From: Lysobacteraceae bacterium NML91-0213 | GTDB lineage: Bacteria; Pseudomonadota; Gammaproteobacteria; Xanthomonadales; Xanthomonadaceae | Direction of reading: 5' to 3' | DNA length: 64,000 nt | Assembly: GCA_002798175.1 (NCBI GenBank) | Contig: NWQL01000002.1 | Location: forward strand, 62,778 to 126,777 | In this document: piece by piece, positions 55,868 through 64,000 of the stretch | Layout of the letters: the number at the start of each line of letters is the position of its first letter | Numbering within the stretch: position 1 is the stretch's first letter | The notes under the pieces: model-generated | Told to the model about the DNA's origin: nothing | Seen by the model: only the letters and a program-made list of their open reading frames with translations | Database searches by the model: none | Position numbers and translations under genes: made by a program

Positions 55868-56929
55868 CTACCACGCCCGCGCGTACTGCACGGGCACTGG
55901 CACGTCGGCGCCGAGTTCGCGCGCCGCGTGCTGCGGGAAATAGGGGTTGCGCAGCAGCTCGCGACCCATCAGGACCATATCGGCATCCTCGCGGGCCAGC
56001 ACGTCCTCGGCCTGCGCGGCACTGGTGATCAACCCGACCGCGCCGGTGGCGATGCCGGTGGCGCGGCGGATCGCACCGGCAAACGGCACCTGGTAGCCGG
56101 GGCCCGTATCGATCTGCTGCCAGGGCACGAGGCCGCCGCTGGACACGTCGACGAGGTCGACGCCGGCATCGCGCAGGCGGCTGCACAACGCGATGCTCTG
56201 CTCGAGGTCCCAGCCGCCCGCCGCCGCGTCGGTAGCCGAGATCCGCAACCACAGGGGCAGCCGTTCCGGCCACACCTCGCGCACCGCGGCGATCACCGCG
56301 AGGGTCAACCGGATGCGCTGGTCGAAGCTGCCGCCCCAGGCGTCGTCGCGGGCATTGGTCAGCGGGGAGAGGAACTGGTGCAGCAGGTAGCCGTGCGCGG
56401 CATGGATCTCGACCAATTGGAAGCCGGCGTCAAGCGCGCGCCGTGCGGCGGCGCGGAAGTCGTCGATGACCGTGCCGATGCCGGCCGCATCCAGCACCGC
56501 GGGATGCGGATAACCGGCGTCGTAGGCAACCGCCGAGGGCCCCATCACCTGCCAGCCACCGTCCTCCGGCGCGACGCCGAGGCGGCCTTCCCACGGCACC
56601 CGGGTGCTGGCCTTGCGACCGGCATGCGCCAGCTGCACCGCGGGCACCGCCCCCTGCGCACGTACGAAAGCGGCGACCGGTGCCCACGCCTGCGCCTGCG
56701 CGTCGTTCCACAGGCCGGTATCCGCCGGCGAGATGCGTCCCTCCGGCGACACCGCGGTGGCTTCGGCCATCACCACTCCCGCCCCTCCCACCGCACGACT
56801 GCCCAGATGCACGAGGTGCCAGGCATCCGGCATGCCGTCGATGGCGCTGTACTGGCACATCGGCGATACCGCGATGCGGTTGCGCATGGCGAGGGAGCGT
56901 TGGGTGAACGGTGCGAACAACCGGCTCAT
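55868..56929 (-). CDS. NADH:flavin oxidoreductase, Old Yellow Enzyme (YqjM-like)
   Basis: 353 aa, FMN-binding TIM barrel that reduces activated C=C bonds. SPMCQYSAIDGMPDAWH carries the Cys and Tyr typical of the thermophilic-like/YqjM OYE class; QLAHAGRKAS and EIHAAHGYLLHQFLSPLTN give the substrate-binding His pair, and GGSFDQRIRL and ADMVLMGRELLRNPYF complete the FMN site. Likely roles are detoxification of electrophiles or quinones. It faces accA and is divergent from tilS, 92 nt away. The physiological substrate is unknown. Confidence 0.94.
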   Translation of the reverse strand: MSRLFAPFTQRSLAMRNRIAVSPMCQYSAIDGMPDAWHLVHLGSRAVGGAGVVMAEATAVSPEGRISPADTGLWNDAQAQAWAPVAAFVRAQGAVPAVQLAHAGRKASTRVPWEGRLGVAPEDGGWQVMGPSAVAYDAGYPHPAVLDAAGIGTVIDDFRAAARRALDAGFQLVEIHAAHGYLLHQFLSPLTNARDDAWGGSFDQRIRLTLAVIAAVREVWPERLPLWLRISATDAAAGGWDLEQSIALCSRLRDAGVDLVDVSSGGLVPWQQIDTGPGYQVPFAGAIRRATGIATGAVGLITSAAQAEDVLAREDADMVLMGRELLRNPYFPQHAARELGADVPVPVQYARAW

Positions 56930-57021
56930 CGGGGTCTCCAGCGAAAGGACACGGCACTCTAGGCGAAGCCGCGCGCCGCCGACGCGTGCCGCGCGGATCG
57001 CAGCGTCGCGGCCGTGGCACC

Positions 57022-58344
57022 ATGCGCGCAATGCGTTCGTCCAGCGTCGACCTGCCACTGTGGATCCCGCCCGCGCTTGCCGCGCCGGTGGTGGTGGGCT
57101 TCAGCGGCGGGCTGGATTCCACGGTGCTGCTCCATCGTCTTGCCGGCGACCGCCAGGTGCGCGCACGCGGCCTGCGCGCGGTGCATGTGCACCACGGGCT
57201 GCAGCCGGCCGCCGACGGCTGGGCCGCGCACGTGCAGCGGGTCTGCGTCGCGCTCGACGTGCCGCTGCAGACCCACCACGCCCGAGTGCATCGCGATGCG
57301 GGATGCGGCATCGAGGCAGCCGCGCGCCACGCGCGCTATGCGGCATTCGCCGGGCAGCTGCAGCCCGGCGACATCCTGGCCCTGGGCCACCATCTCGATG
57401 ACCAGGCGGAGACCTTCCTGCTGCGCGCGCTGCGCGCCTCCGGCATCGACGGCCTGGCGGCCATGCGCCCGTGGCGTGCGCACGGCACCGGCTGGCTGTG
57501 GCGGCCCCTGCTGGCGACGCCGCGTGCCGAGCTGCTGCATGTGGCACGCGCGCAGGCGCTGTCCTGGATCGAGGATCCCAGCAACGCCGGAGTCGACCCC
57601 GACCGCAACTTCCTTCGCCATGCCGTGCTGCCGCGCCTGCGCGAACGCTGGCCGCAGGCCGCGGAGGGGCTCGCCCGGAGCGCCGGGCTTGCCGCGCAGG
57701 CCTGCGACCTGCTGGTCGACGACGATGGGGCGTTGCTTGCCAGCGCACGCACCGGCGACCCGGCGGTCCTGCTGATCGATGCGCTACGCACGCTGCCCCT
57801 CGCACGGCGTGCGCGCGTGCTGCGGCACTGGATCGCGGCCCTCGCACTGCCGCCGCTGCCCGCCGCGGGAGTGACGTGCGTCGAACGGATGCTCGCGACA
57901 GATGTGCGTGATGGCGATGCCTGCTTCGACTATGCCGGCATCCGCGTCCAGTGCTGGCGCAACCTGTTGCACGCCGCCCCGCTGCGTGCGCCATTGCCGC
58001 CAGGCCTCGACCTCGAATGGGACGGCATCACGCCGCTGGCGTTGCCCGATGGCGGCAGGCTGGTGCTGGAAGGCGCACCGGCGGGCTTCGGTGCACCATG
58101 GCGGGTGCACGCGCGCCGCGGTGGCGAGCGCATCCGCCTGCCCGGACGCAGCCACCAGCACAGCCTCAAGCGGGTGCTGCAGATGTCGGGCGTGCCACGC
58201 TGGGACCGTGCGCACCTGCCATTGCTGTCGGACGGCGATGGCCGCCTCGCCGCGGCGGGCGACGTCGTGCTGTCGGCCGATTTCGAGCAGTGGTTGCGTT
58301 CGCACGGTGCACGCCTGCGGTGGACATCGCCGCACCGCGCCTGA
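57022..58344 (+). CDS. tilS: tRNA(Ile)-lysidine synthetase
   Basis: 440 aa (437 if the ATG at 57031 is used). TilS modifies C34 of tRNA-Ile(CAU) to lysidine so it reads AUA. The PP-loop VVVGFSGGLDSTVLLHRL binds ATP; LALGHHLDDQAETFLLRALR and the RNFLRHAVLPRLRERWP block are TilS-typical, followed by the TilS and C-terminal domains (RRGGERIRLPGRSHQHSLKR). The length is normal. The gene is divergent from the Old Yellow Enzyme gene, and xseB lies 110 nt downstream with its own -10 box. Confidence 0.95.
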   Translation: MRAMRSSSVDLPLWIPPALAAPVVVGFSGGLDSTVLLHRLAGDRQVRARGLRAVHVHHGLQPAADGWAAHVQRVCVALDVPLQTHHARVHRDAGCGIEAAARHARYAAFAGQLQPGDILALGHHLDDQAETFLLRALRASGIDGLAAMRPWRAHGTGWLWRPLLATPRAELLHVARAQALSWIEDPSNAGVDPDRNFLRHAVLPRLRERWPQAAEGLARSAGLAAQACDLLVDDDGALLASARTGDPAVLLIDALRTLPLARRARVLRHWIAALALPPLPAAGVTCVERMLATDVRDGDACFDYAGIRVQCWRNLLHAAPLRAPLPPGLDLEWDGITPLALPDGGRLVLEGAPAGFGAPWRVHARRGGERIRLPGRSHQHSLKRVLQMSGVPRWDRAHLPLLSDGDGRLAAAGDVVLSADFEQWLRSHGARLRWTSPHRA

Positions 58345-58442
58345 AACCGCAGTCGCACACCGGATGCTCCGTGAGCCCCCGGCAGCCGCTGGGCACGGGC
58401 CATCGGCCACCCCGCGGTCACGAAGCGGTGGCCGATTCGGCC

Positions 58443-58448
58443 TAGAAT
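58443..58448 (+). promoter_or_regulatory. Putative -10 box of xseB, predicting a leaderless mRNA
   Basis: TAGAAT ends only 6 nt before the xseB ATG, so transcription would start at or next to the start codon. No ribosome-binding site is present. The -35 region is weak. Confidence 0.45.
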
Positions 58449-58454
58449 GCGCGC

Positions 58455-58745
58455 ATGGCACGCAAGCAGACTTCCGACACCGCCCTCCCCGTCGACGGCG
58501 CCGACAGCACCTCGCCGGTGAGTGATTTCGAGCAGTCGCTCGGGCAGCTCGAAGCGCTGGTGGAGCGCATGGAGGATGGCGAGCTCAGCCTCGAGGATTC
58601 ACTGGCCGCCTACGAGCGCGGCGTGGGCCTCTACCGCCGCTGCCAGCAGGCGCTGGAACAGGCGGAGCTGCGCGTGCGGCTGCTGAGTGATCCCGGCCAG
58701 CCCGGCAACGCCGAGCCGTTCCCGACCGCCAGCGACGATGTCTGA
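58455..58745 (+). CDS. xseB: Exodeoxyribonuclease VII small subunit
   Basis: 96 aa. XseB pairs with XseA to degrade single-stranded DNA. The central [20 protein letters not shown] and [15 protein letters not shown] motifs are the family core of two helices; N- and C-terminal tails are low-complexity. The ATG has no ribosome site and may belong to a leaderless mRNA. It overlaps ispA by 8 nt, indicating coupled translation. xseA is not in the window. Confidence 0.95.
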   Translation: MARKQTSDTALPVDGADSTSPVSDFEQSLGQLEALVERMEDGELSLEDSLAAYERGVGLYRRCQQALEQAELRVRLLSDPGQPGNAEPFPTASDDV

Positions 58746-59634
58746 GCCGGCCCCGGCCGTTTCCGGCCGCTTCGACGCCTGGCGGCAGCGTGCCGACGCG
58801 GCGATCGGCGGCGCGCTCGACACGCTTGCCGGCAGCGAGCCGCGCCTGCTGGCCTCGATGCGCCACGCCACCCTGCTCGGCGGCAAGCGCATGCGTCCGC
58901 TGCTGGTCTACGCCACCGGCACCGCCTTCGGCGTGGCCGAGGACGCGCTCGACCCGGCAGCCGCGGCGGTTGAACTGATCCACGCCTATTCGCTGGTCCA
59001 TGACGACCTGCCGTCGATGGACGACGATGCGTTGCGGCGCGGGCAACCCACGGTGCACGTGGCCTTCGACGAGGGCACCGCGGTGCTGTGTGGCGACGCA
59101 CTGCAATCGCTGGCGTTCGCGCTGCTGGCCGACGCGCCACAGCCGGCGGCTGCGCGGGTGGCGATGCTGCGCGAACTGGCGACCGCCGCCGGTGCCGGTG
59201 GCATGTGCGGCGGCCAGGCACGCGACCTCGCGGCAACCGGCACCGGCGCGCTCGACATCGCCGCGCTGGAGCGGCTGCATGCGATGAAGACGGGCGCCCT
59301 GCTGCGTGCCGCGGTGCGCCTGGGTGCGCTTGCCGCCGATGTCGACCCGGCGACCGCCGCGCGCCTGGATACGTTCGCCGATGCGCTCGGGCTTGCCTTC
59401 CAGATCCGCGACGACCTGCTGGATGTCGAATCCGACAGCAGCACCCTGGGCAAGACCGCCGGCAAGGACGTCGCGCAGGACAAGGCCACCTTCCCGGCAC
59501 TGATCGGTATCGAGGCCTCGCGCCAGCGCCTGCAGTCGCTGGCGGCGACGATGGACGACGCACTCGCCCCGTTCGACGAACGCGCCACGGCGCTGGCCAC
59601 GCTCGGGCGCCACGCGATCACCCGCAGCTACTGA
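58738..59634 (+). CDS. ispA: Farnesyl/geranyl diphosphate synthase
   Basis: 298 aa, class I trans-prenyltransferase. It condenses isopentenyl and dimethylallyl diphosphates to farnesyl diphosphate, the primer for UppS. The first Asp-rich motif is [15 protein letters not shown]; the second is [22 protein letters not shown] and [11 protein letters not shown] also fit. The start overlaps the end of xseB. Unlike in many bacteria, dxs does not follow; the next genes run in the opposite direction. Confidence 0.96.
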   Translation: MSEPAPAVSGRFDAWRQRADAAIGGALDTLAGSEPRLLASMRHATLLGGKRMRPLLVYATGTAFGVAEDALDPAAAAVELIHAYSLVHDDLPSMDDDALRRGQPTVHVAFDEGTAVLCGDALQSLAFALLADAPQPAAARVAMLRELATAAGAGGMCGGQARDLAATGTGALDIAALERLHAMKTGALLRAAVRLGALAADVDPATAARLDTFADALGLAFQIRDDLLDVESDSSTLGKTAGKDVAQDKATFPALIGIEASRQRLQSLAATMDDALAPFDERATALATLGRHAITRSY

Positions 59635-59648
59635 GCACGCACCGCCGC

Positions 59649-59671
59649 GGCTGCCGCCATCCGCGGCAGCC
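59649..59671. terminator. Hairpin in the ispA convergent gap
   Basis: GGCTGCCGC (59649-59657) pairs perfectly with GCGGCAGCC (59663-59671) around CATCC. It lies between the ispA stop and the stop of the convergent DUF4870-like gene. There is no T run. Its first 19 nt repeat exactly at 35680-35698, so it belongs to a repeated palindrome family. Confidence 0.55.
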
Positions 59672-59674
59672 CGC

Positions 59675-60109
59675 TCAATCCAGCAGGCGGATCGTCAGTG
59701 GATAGCGGTATTCCTCGCCGTTCCATGCCTTGACCGCGGCGATGATGCTGCACACCAGCCACATCAGCGCGATCGCGGCGATCACCATCAGCAGCGCCAG
59801 TCCTGCAGGCAGGGTCAGGATCACGCCCAGCCCGAGGGTGAGCACGGTCAGCCCGACCAGCGCCGCGGCGACACCGCAGGCCACCGCCGCGTAGATCAGC
59901 ATGCTGAGGTTGAAGTTCACCGCTTCGCGCGCATGGCGGGCGATGAACGGCGATTCGTCGCGCTTGAGCAGCCAGATCACCCCGGCCCCGACCACGCCGG
60001 CCACGCCGACCAGCCAACTGGTCATCAGCGCCAGTACCAGTGCGGTGAGGTGCGCGGCCATGGCCCAGCCGCGCTCCCCGGAGGTGGTGATGGTTTGGAT
60101 GTGCGCCAT
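59675..60109 (-). CDS. DUF4870-like small membrane protein (copy 1)
   Basis: 144 aa with about four hydrophobic helices. RGWAMAAHLTALVLALM, VIWLLKRDESPFIARHAREAVNFNLSM and a C-terminal IIAAVKAWNGEEYRYPLTIR match the DUF4870 (TIC20-like) pattern. Function is unknown. The start at 60109 has a perfect AGGAGG nearby; longer in-frame starts lack support. It lies just after a paralogue (60216-60641) on the same strand, separated by 106 nt. Confidence 0.88.
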   Translation of the reverse strand: MAHIQTITTSGERGWAMAAHLTALVLALMTSWLVGVAGVVGAGVIWLLKRDESPFIARHAREAVNFNLSMLIYAAVACGVAAALVGLTVLTLGLGVILTLPAGLALLMVIAAIALMWLVCSIIAAVKAWNGEEYRYPLTIRLLD

Positions 60110-60215
60110 GACGGTCCTCCTGCCGGGCGCGGACATCGCGCCATCGGCCACCATCATGGGTCCGCGACCGGCGCGGTCCAACCCAACCGAAGACCTATGC
60201 GCCCGCGGGCGCGCG

Positions 60216-60641
60216 TCACTTCACCAGGCGGATCGCGAACGGATAGCGGTAGGCGACGCCATCGTTGGCCTTGATCGCGGCGATGATGATGAACACCAGT
60301 GCCACCAGCCCGACGATCACCATCAGCGGCAGGGTCAGCAGGAAGCCGATGCCGAAGGTGAAGATGCCGACCAGGAACAGGATCAGCATGATCGCGGCCA
60401 CGGTGATGTTGAAGTTCAATGCTTCCTTTGCCTGGTCGCCGACGAAGGGCATGGTCTCGCGCTTCATCAGCCAGATCACCAGTGGCCCGAGGAAGCAGCC
60501 CACTCCGCCCGCCCAGCCGGCGGTGACCAGCCCGCCAAGCAATGCGGACAGATGGGCGAACATCGCCCACTGGCGCTGTTCGGCAGCGATGCCGCTGGCA
60601 TTGGCGGGTGTCGGTGCGTCGTGGTCGTACGGTGCGTTCAT
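60216..60641 (-). CDS. DUF4870-like small membrane protein (copy 2)
   Basis: 141 aa with about four hydrophobic helices. EQRQWAMFAHLSALLGGLV, VIWLMKRETMPFVGDQAKEALNFNI and IIAAIKANDGVAYRYPFAIR align with copy 1 along nearly the whole length, though identity is moderate, so the duplication is old. A GGGGA ribosome site precedes the ATG. Function is unknown. Confidence 0.9.
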   Translation of the reverse strand: MNAPYDHDAPTPANASGIAAEQRQWAMFAHLSALLGGLVTAGWAGGVGCFLGPLVIWLMKRETMPFVGDQAKEALNFNITVAAIMLILFLVGIFTFGIGFLLTLPLMVIVGLVALVFIIIAAIKANDGVAYRYPFAIRLVK

Positions 60642-60729
60642 GTCGTTCCCCTGGCGCGCGGGTGCAGCGCCTGCGCGACGGCGCCAGCCGCACGGGCGAT
60701 GGAGGGATGCTCCGTCCGACAGCCTAACG

Positions 60730-62097
60730 TCATTCGCCGCCGGCGACGGTCATCCGTTCGAGCAGCACCGGGCCGATGCCGATGTGCGAGCGCGGATCGC
60801 GGTCGCTGCCAACCGCGCGGATGTTGCGGAACATGTCGCGCAGGTTGCCGGCGATGGTGATGCCGTCGACCGCGTGCACGATCACTCCGTTCTCCACCCA
60901 GAAGCCCGCCGCCCCGCGCGAATAGTCGCCGGTCACGCTGTTGACGCCCTGGCCCATCAGTTCGGTGACCAGCAGGCCGCGCCCCATGTCACGCAGCATC
61001 GATGCGAGGTCGCCGGCGTTGGCCGCAACCTCGAGGTTGTGCACGCCGCCGGCATTGCCGGTGGTCTCCAGGCCGAGCTTGCGGGCCGAGTAGCTGCCGA
61101 GCACGTAGCGCTGCAGCACGCCGCCGTCGACCAGCGCGGATTCGCGCGTGGCCACGCCCTCGTCGTCGAACGAGGTCGAGCGCAGACCGCGCGGCAGGAA
61201 GGGACGCTCGTGGATCGCGAACCAGTCGGGAAACAGCTGCTCGCCGAGGCTGTCGAGCAGGAAGCTGGCGCGGCGGTACAGCGCGCCGCCGGAGACCGCG
61301 CCGAGCAGATGCCCGACCAGCGAGCGCGCCATCTCGGTCGAGAACAGCACCGGCATGGTGCCGGTCGGGATCGGCCGGGGATCCAGCCGTGCCAGGGCGC
61401 GTCGCGCGGCCTCGCGACCGACCGCCACCGGCGCCTGCAGGTCCCCACGCGCCAGTGCGAACGTGTACCAGCCGTCGCGCTGCATCGCCTCGCCTTCGCC
61501 GGCGATCAGCGCGCAGCCGAGGCTGTGGTGGGTTTCGCGGCTGCTGCCGACGAAGCCGTGCGAATTCGCATACACCGATACCGCTGCACCGCTGCCGACC
61601 GACGCGCCGTCGGAGTTGCCGATGCGCGGATCCGCATCGCGCCCGGCCTGCTCGCAGGCGAGCGCCAGTTCCACCGCCTCGTCGGCATCCAGCGCCCACG
61701 GGTGCCAGCTGTCGAACTCGCGCAGCGAGGTCGCCATCAGCGCCGGATCGGCAAGGCCCGCGGCCGGGTCCTCCTCGGTGTAGCGCGCGATCGCGCAGGC
61801 CTGCTCGACGGTGGCGACCAGGCTGTCCTCGCGCAGGTCGGCGGTGCTGGCGCTGCCCTTGCGCTGGCCGAAGTAGACCGTCAATGCGACGCCGCGGTCG
61901 CGGGTGGCCTCCACCGTCTCCACCTCGCCCAGCCGCACCCCCACGTTGAGGCCCTGCTCTTCCGAACACGAGACCTCGGCCTGGCTGGCACCACGCGCAC
62001 GGCACAGTTCCAGCGCGCGCCGTGCCACGTTCTCGAGCGCCGCGATGCGCGACCGGCTGTCGTCGGCGGTGTGTGTCGGGGAAGTCACTGCGTCCAA
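60730..62097 (-). CDS. pmbA: Metalloprotease-like protein PmbA/TldE
   Basis: 455 aa from a TTG start. TldE forms a heterodimer with TldD and helps cleave peptides such as microcin precursors and CcdA. The family fold is shown by [36 protein letters not shown] and [20 protein letters not shown] segments; TldE lacks the HExxxH zinc motif, and so does this protein. TTG at 62097 has AAGGA 7-8 nt upstream, so it beats the GTG three codons later. It is divergent from darP, as pmbA is in E. coli, and tldD lies beyond darP. Confidence 0.93.
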   Translation of the reverse strand: MDAVTSPTHTADDSRSRIAALENVARRALELCRARGASQAEVSCSEEQGLNVGVRLGEVETVEATRDRGVALTVYFGQRKGSASTADLREDSLVATVEQACAIARYTEEDPAAGLADPALMATSLREFDSWHPWALDADEAVELALACEQAGRDADPRIGNSDGASVGSGAAVSVYANSHGFVGSSRETHHSLGCALIAGEGEAMQRDGWYTFALARGDLQAPVAVGREAARRALARLDPRPIPTGTMPVLFSTEMARSLVGHLLGAVSGGALYRRASFLLDSLGEQLFPDWFAIHERPFLPRGLRSTSFDDEGVATRESALVDGGVLQRYVLGSYSARKLGLETTGNAGGVHNLEVAANAGDLASMLRDMGRGLLVTELMGQGVNSVTGDYSRGAAGFWVENGVIVHAVDGITIAGNLRDMFRNIRAVGSDRDPRSHIGIGPVLLERMTVAGGE

Positions 62098-62189
62098 TGG
62101 ATTATCCTTTGATGATTGAAGTCCGCCGCGCCGCCGCGCCCGCGCGGGCGACCCGGGGATTCCACCCCGCCCTGCACACAGGACCGACG

Positions 62190-62753
62190 ATGCGCGGACG
62201 CGACGACGAAACCGGCGAATTCCTCTCGCCCAGCCGCAGCCAGCAGCGGCGCGACGCCCTGGGCGTGCTGGAACTTGGCGAGCGGCTGGTGGCCATGACC
62301 CCGGCGCAGCTGGAAAAGCTTCCGCTGCCCGACCACCTGCTGCCGCATATCCGCGACGTGCAGCGCATCAGCTCGCATATCGCGCGCAAGCGGCAGCTGG
62401 CGTACCTGGCCAAGCAGATGCGCCGCGAGGACGACGAGACCCTCGATGCGGTGCGCGACGCGATGGATGCCGGCGGCGAGGCTGCGCGGCAGGAAACCGC
62501 GCTGCTGCATCGCGCCGAGACCTGGCGCGACCGGCTGCTGGACGGTGGCGACACCGCGCTGGCCGAGCTCCTGGCCGAGCACCCGGATGCCGACCGCCAG
62601 CAGCTGCGCACGCTGATCCGCAATGCCAGCCAGGAACGGGCGACGAACCGGCCGCCGCACGCCTACCGCGAACTGTTCCGCCTGCTGCGCGACGTGCTGG
62701 CCGCTGCCGCGGACGCCACGGGCGACGACGAAGGGGCGACGGCCGCGGAGTGA
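62190..62753 (+). CDS. darP: Ribosome biogenesis factor DarP (YjgA)
   Basis: 187 aa, all-helical and highly charged. DarP associates with late 50S precursors. The sequence begins [20 protein letters not shown] and includes [32 protein letters not shown] and [15 protein letters not shown], which are conserved in YjgA. AGGA lies 7 nt before the ATG. It is divergent from pmbA, the same pairing as in E. coli, and converges with tldD. Confidence 0.94.
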   Translation: MRGRDDETGEFLSPSRSQQRRDALGVLELGERLVAMTPAQLEKLPLPDHLLPHIRDVQRISSHIARKRQLAYLAKQMRREDDETLDAVRDAMDAGGEAARQETALLHRAETWRDRLLDGGDTALAELLAEHPDADRQQLRTLIRNASQERATNRPPHAYRELFRLLRDVLAAAADATGDDEGATAAE

Positions 62754-62845
62754 CGCGGATGCACGCGGCTCTACGGCAGCACGCCGCTCGTCTTGAGCGC
62801 GTCGCTCCGTACTGATCCGCGCTGGTCCACGGCAGAGCGCCGAAG

Positions 62846-64000
62846 TCACGCCCGGGTGCCGCCCACGGTCAGCCCGTCGATCAGCAGCGAGGGCTGGCCG
62901 ACACCGACCGGCACGCTCTGCCCATCCTTGCCGCACACGCCCACGCCATCGTCGAGCGCGAGGTCGTGGCCGATCCGGCTGACCTTGCGCATCGTTTCCG
63001 GGCCGTTGCCGATCAGCGTCGCGCCCTTGACCGGCGCGGTGATCCTGCCGTCCTCGATCAGGTAGGCCTCGGTGGCCGAGAACACGTACTTGCCGCTGGT
63101 GATGTCGACCTGGCCGCCGCCGAAGTTGACCGCGTACAGGCCCTTCTTCACCGAGCGGATCATGTCGGCGGGGTCGTCCTGCCCGGCCAGCATGTAGGTA
63201 TTGGTCATCCGCGGCATCACCAGGTGCGCGAACGACTCGCGGCGGCCGTTGCCGGTCGGCGCCACGCCCATCAGCCGCGCGTTGTGGGTGTCCTGCATGT
63301 AGCCGGCCAGCACGCCGTCCTCGATCAGCGTGGTGCAGCGCGTCGGCGTGCCCTCGTCGTCGACATTGAGCGAGCCGCGACGGCCGTCGAGCGTGCCGTC
63401 ATCGACGATGGTCACGCCTGGCGCCGCCACCCGCTGGCCGATGCGGCCGGCGTAGGTGCTGGTGCCCTTGCGGTTGAAGTCGCCTTCCAGGCCATGGCCC
63501 ACGGCCTCGTGCAGCAGCACGCCGGGCCAGCCGTTGCCCAGCACCACCGGCATGATCCCCGCCGGTGCATCAACTGCCTCGAGATTGACCAGCGCCTGGC
63601 GCAGCGCCTCGCGGGCGAAATGCTCGGGGCGTCCGTCGGCCAGAAGTTCGGCGTAACCGTAGCGGCCACCGTAGCCGGCATAACCGGATTCGCGGCGGCC
63701 GTCCTGTTCCACCAGCACCTGCACGTTGAGCCGCACCAGCGGGCGCACGTCGCCGGCGACCACGCCGTCCGAGCGCGCCACCAGCATGGTGTCGACGGTG
63801 CCCGACAGGCTCACCATCACCTGGCGCACGCGCGGATCGGCGGCGCGCAGCAGGCGGTCGATGCGCTGCAGGGCCTCGACCTTGGCCGCATTGTCGAGGC
63901 TGTCGACCGGGTCGAGCGCCGGGTACAGCGGTGCCCGGCCGGCGGCCGGCAGCGCCACCCGCTGGGGCGCCACCGCGCGGCCGTCGCGCGAGATCGCGCG
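62846..64000 (-). CDS. tldD: Metalloprotease TldD, C-terminal part (runs off window)
   Basis: About 384 residues are visible; the N-terminus lies beyond base 64000. TldD is the zinc subunit of the TldD/TldE protease. The metal site is HEAVGH in [20 protein letters not shown], and the next blocks ([74 protein letters not shown]) closely follow E. coli TldD to its C-terminal TVGGT. The open frame continues unbroken to the edge with [18 protein letters not shown] sequence. tldD and pmbA lie on the same strand with darP between them on the other strand. Confidence 0.96.
   Translation of the reverse strand, partial: RAISRDGRAVAPQRVALPAAGRAPLYPALDPVDSLDNAAKVEALQRIDRLLRAADPRVRQVMVSLSGTVDTMLVARSDGVVAGDVRPLVRLNVQVLVEQDGRRESGYAGYGGRYGYAELLADGRPEHFAREALRQALVNLEAVDAPAGIMPVVLGNGWPGVLLHEAVGHGLEGDFNRKGTSTYAGRIGQRVAAPGVTIVDDGTLDGRRGSLNVDDEGTPTRCTTLIEDGVLAGYMQDTHNARLMGVAPTGNGRRESFAHLVMPRMTNTYMLAGQDDPADMIRSVKKGLYAVNFGGGQVDITSGKYVFSATEAYLIEDGRITAPVKGATLIGNGPETMRKVSRIGHDLALDDGVGVCGKDGQSVPVGVGQPSLLIDGLTVGGTRA

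Overview
The window is a 64 kb piece of a very GC-rich gammaproteobacterial chromosome. It fits the Xanthomonadaceae (Lysobacter, Luteimonas, Stenotrophomonas or Xanthomonas-like). The reasons are the FabV-type enoyl-ACP reductase, the order glnD-dapD-arsC-like-dapE-asnB, the order rpsB-tsf-pyrH-frr-uppS-cdsA-dxr-rseP-bamA-lpxD-fabZ-lpxA-lpxB-rnhB-dnaE-accA, a CX2CX7C-type Fnr next to cydDC, and many TAGAAT-like -10 boxes with weak -35 boxes. Genus and species cannot be settled from this sequence alone.

Layout. 1-3803: the edge of a probable type VI secretion (T6SS) locus on the minus strand (M15 peptidase, PAAR tip protein, a membrane protein with a possible ketosynthase-like fold, and the start of a probable TssM), with a divergent hypothetical membrane protein. 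3842-7112: NRDE/TANGO2 protein, SDR dehydrogenase, EfpL, RNase T, and a guanidinium exporter (gdx) behind a guanidine-II riboswitch. 7237-13691: minus-strand set rnr, rlmB and a large sensor diguanylate cyclase. 13793-20625: tRNA-Leu(CAG), cydDC, fnr and parC. 20841-26142: ferritin-like Bfr, a penicillin-acylase-family hydrolase, an Frm2-like nitroreductase and fabV. 26298-34487: minus-strand nitrogen/lysine block asnB, dapE, arsC-like, dapD, glnD, map. 34848-55791: the long plus-strand housekeeping run from rpsB to accA (translation, undecaprenyl phosphate, phospholipid, isoprenoid, outer membrane assembly, lipid A, replication, fatty acid synthesis), interrupted by an HDOD-GGDEF gene with its own flagellar-type (sigma 28) promoter. 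55868-64000: Old Yellow Enzyme, tilS, xseB, ispA, two DUF4870-like membrane proteins, pmbA (tldE), darP and the 3' part of tldD.

How the genes work together. The rpsB-to-accA run builds the envelope: dxr and ispA make isoprenyl diphosphates, uppS makes the C55 carrier, cdsA makes CDP-diacylglycerol, lpxD/A/B and fabZ make lipid A precursors, bamA inserts outer-membrane proteins, and rseP cleaves anti-sigma factors. fabV and accA supply fatty acids. cydDC and Fnr point to adaptation to low oxygen. Two diguanylate cyclases link the region to c-di-GMP signalling.

Most notable observations: a textbook guanidine-II riboswitch with a visible anti-Shine-Dalgarno linker; a near-perfect sigma 28 promoter in front of the HDOD-GGDEF gene; the T6SS fragment with an unusual membrane protein; a bacterioferritin lacking the haem-ligand methionine; and a family of intergenic palindromes, including a perfect 32-nt inverted repeat. 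No CRISPR array, prophage, integrase or insertion sequence was seen. Most of the window is core genome. No clearly new multi-gene system is present, and the T6SS edge is the best candidate for one.
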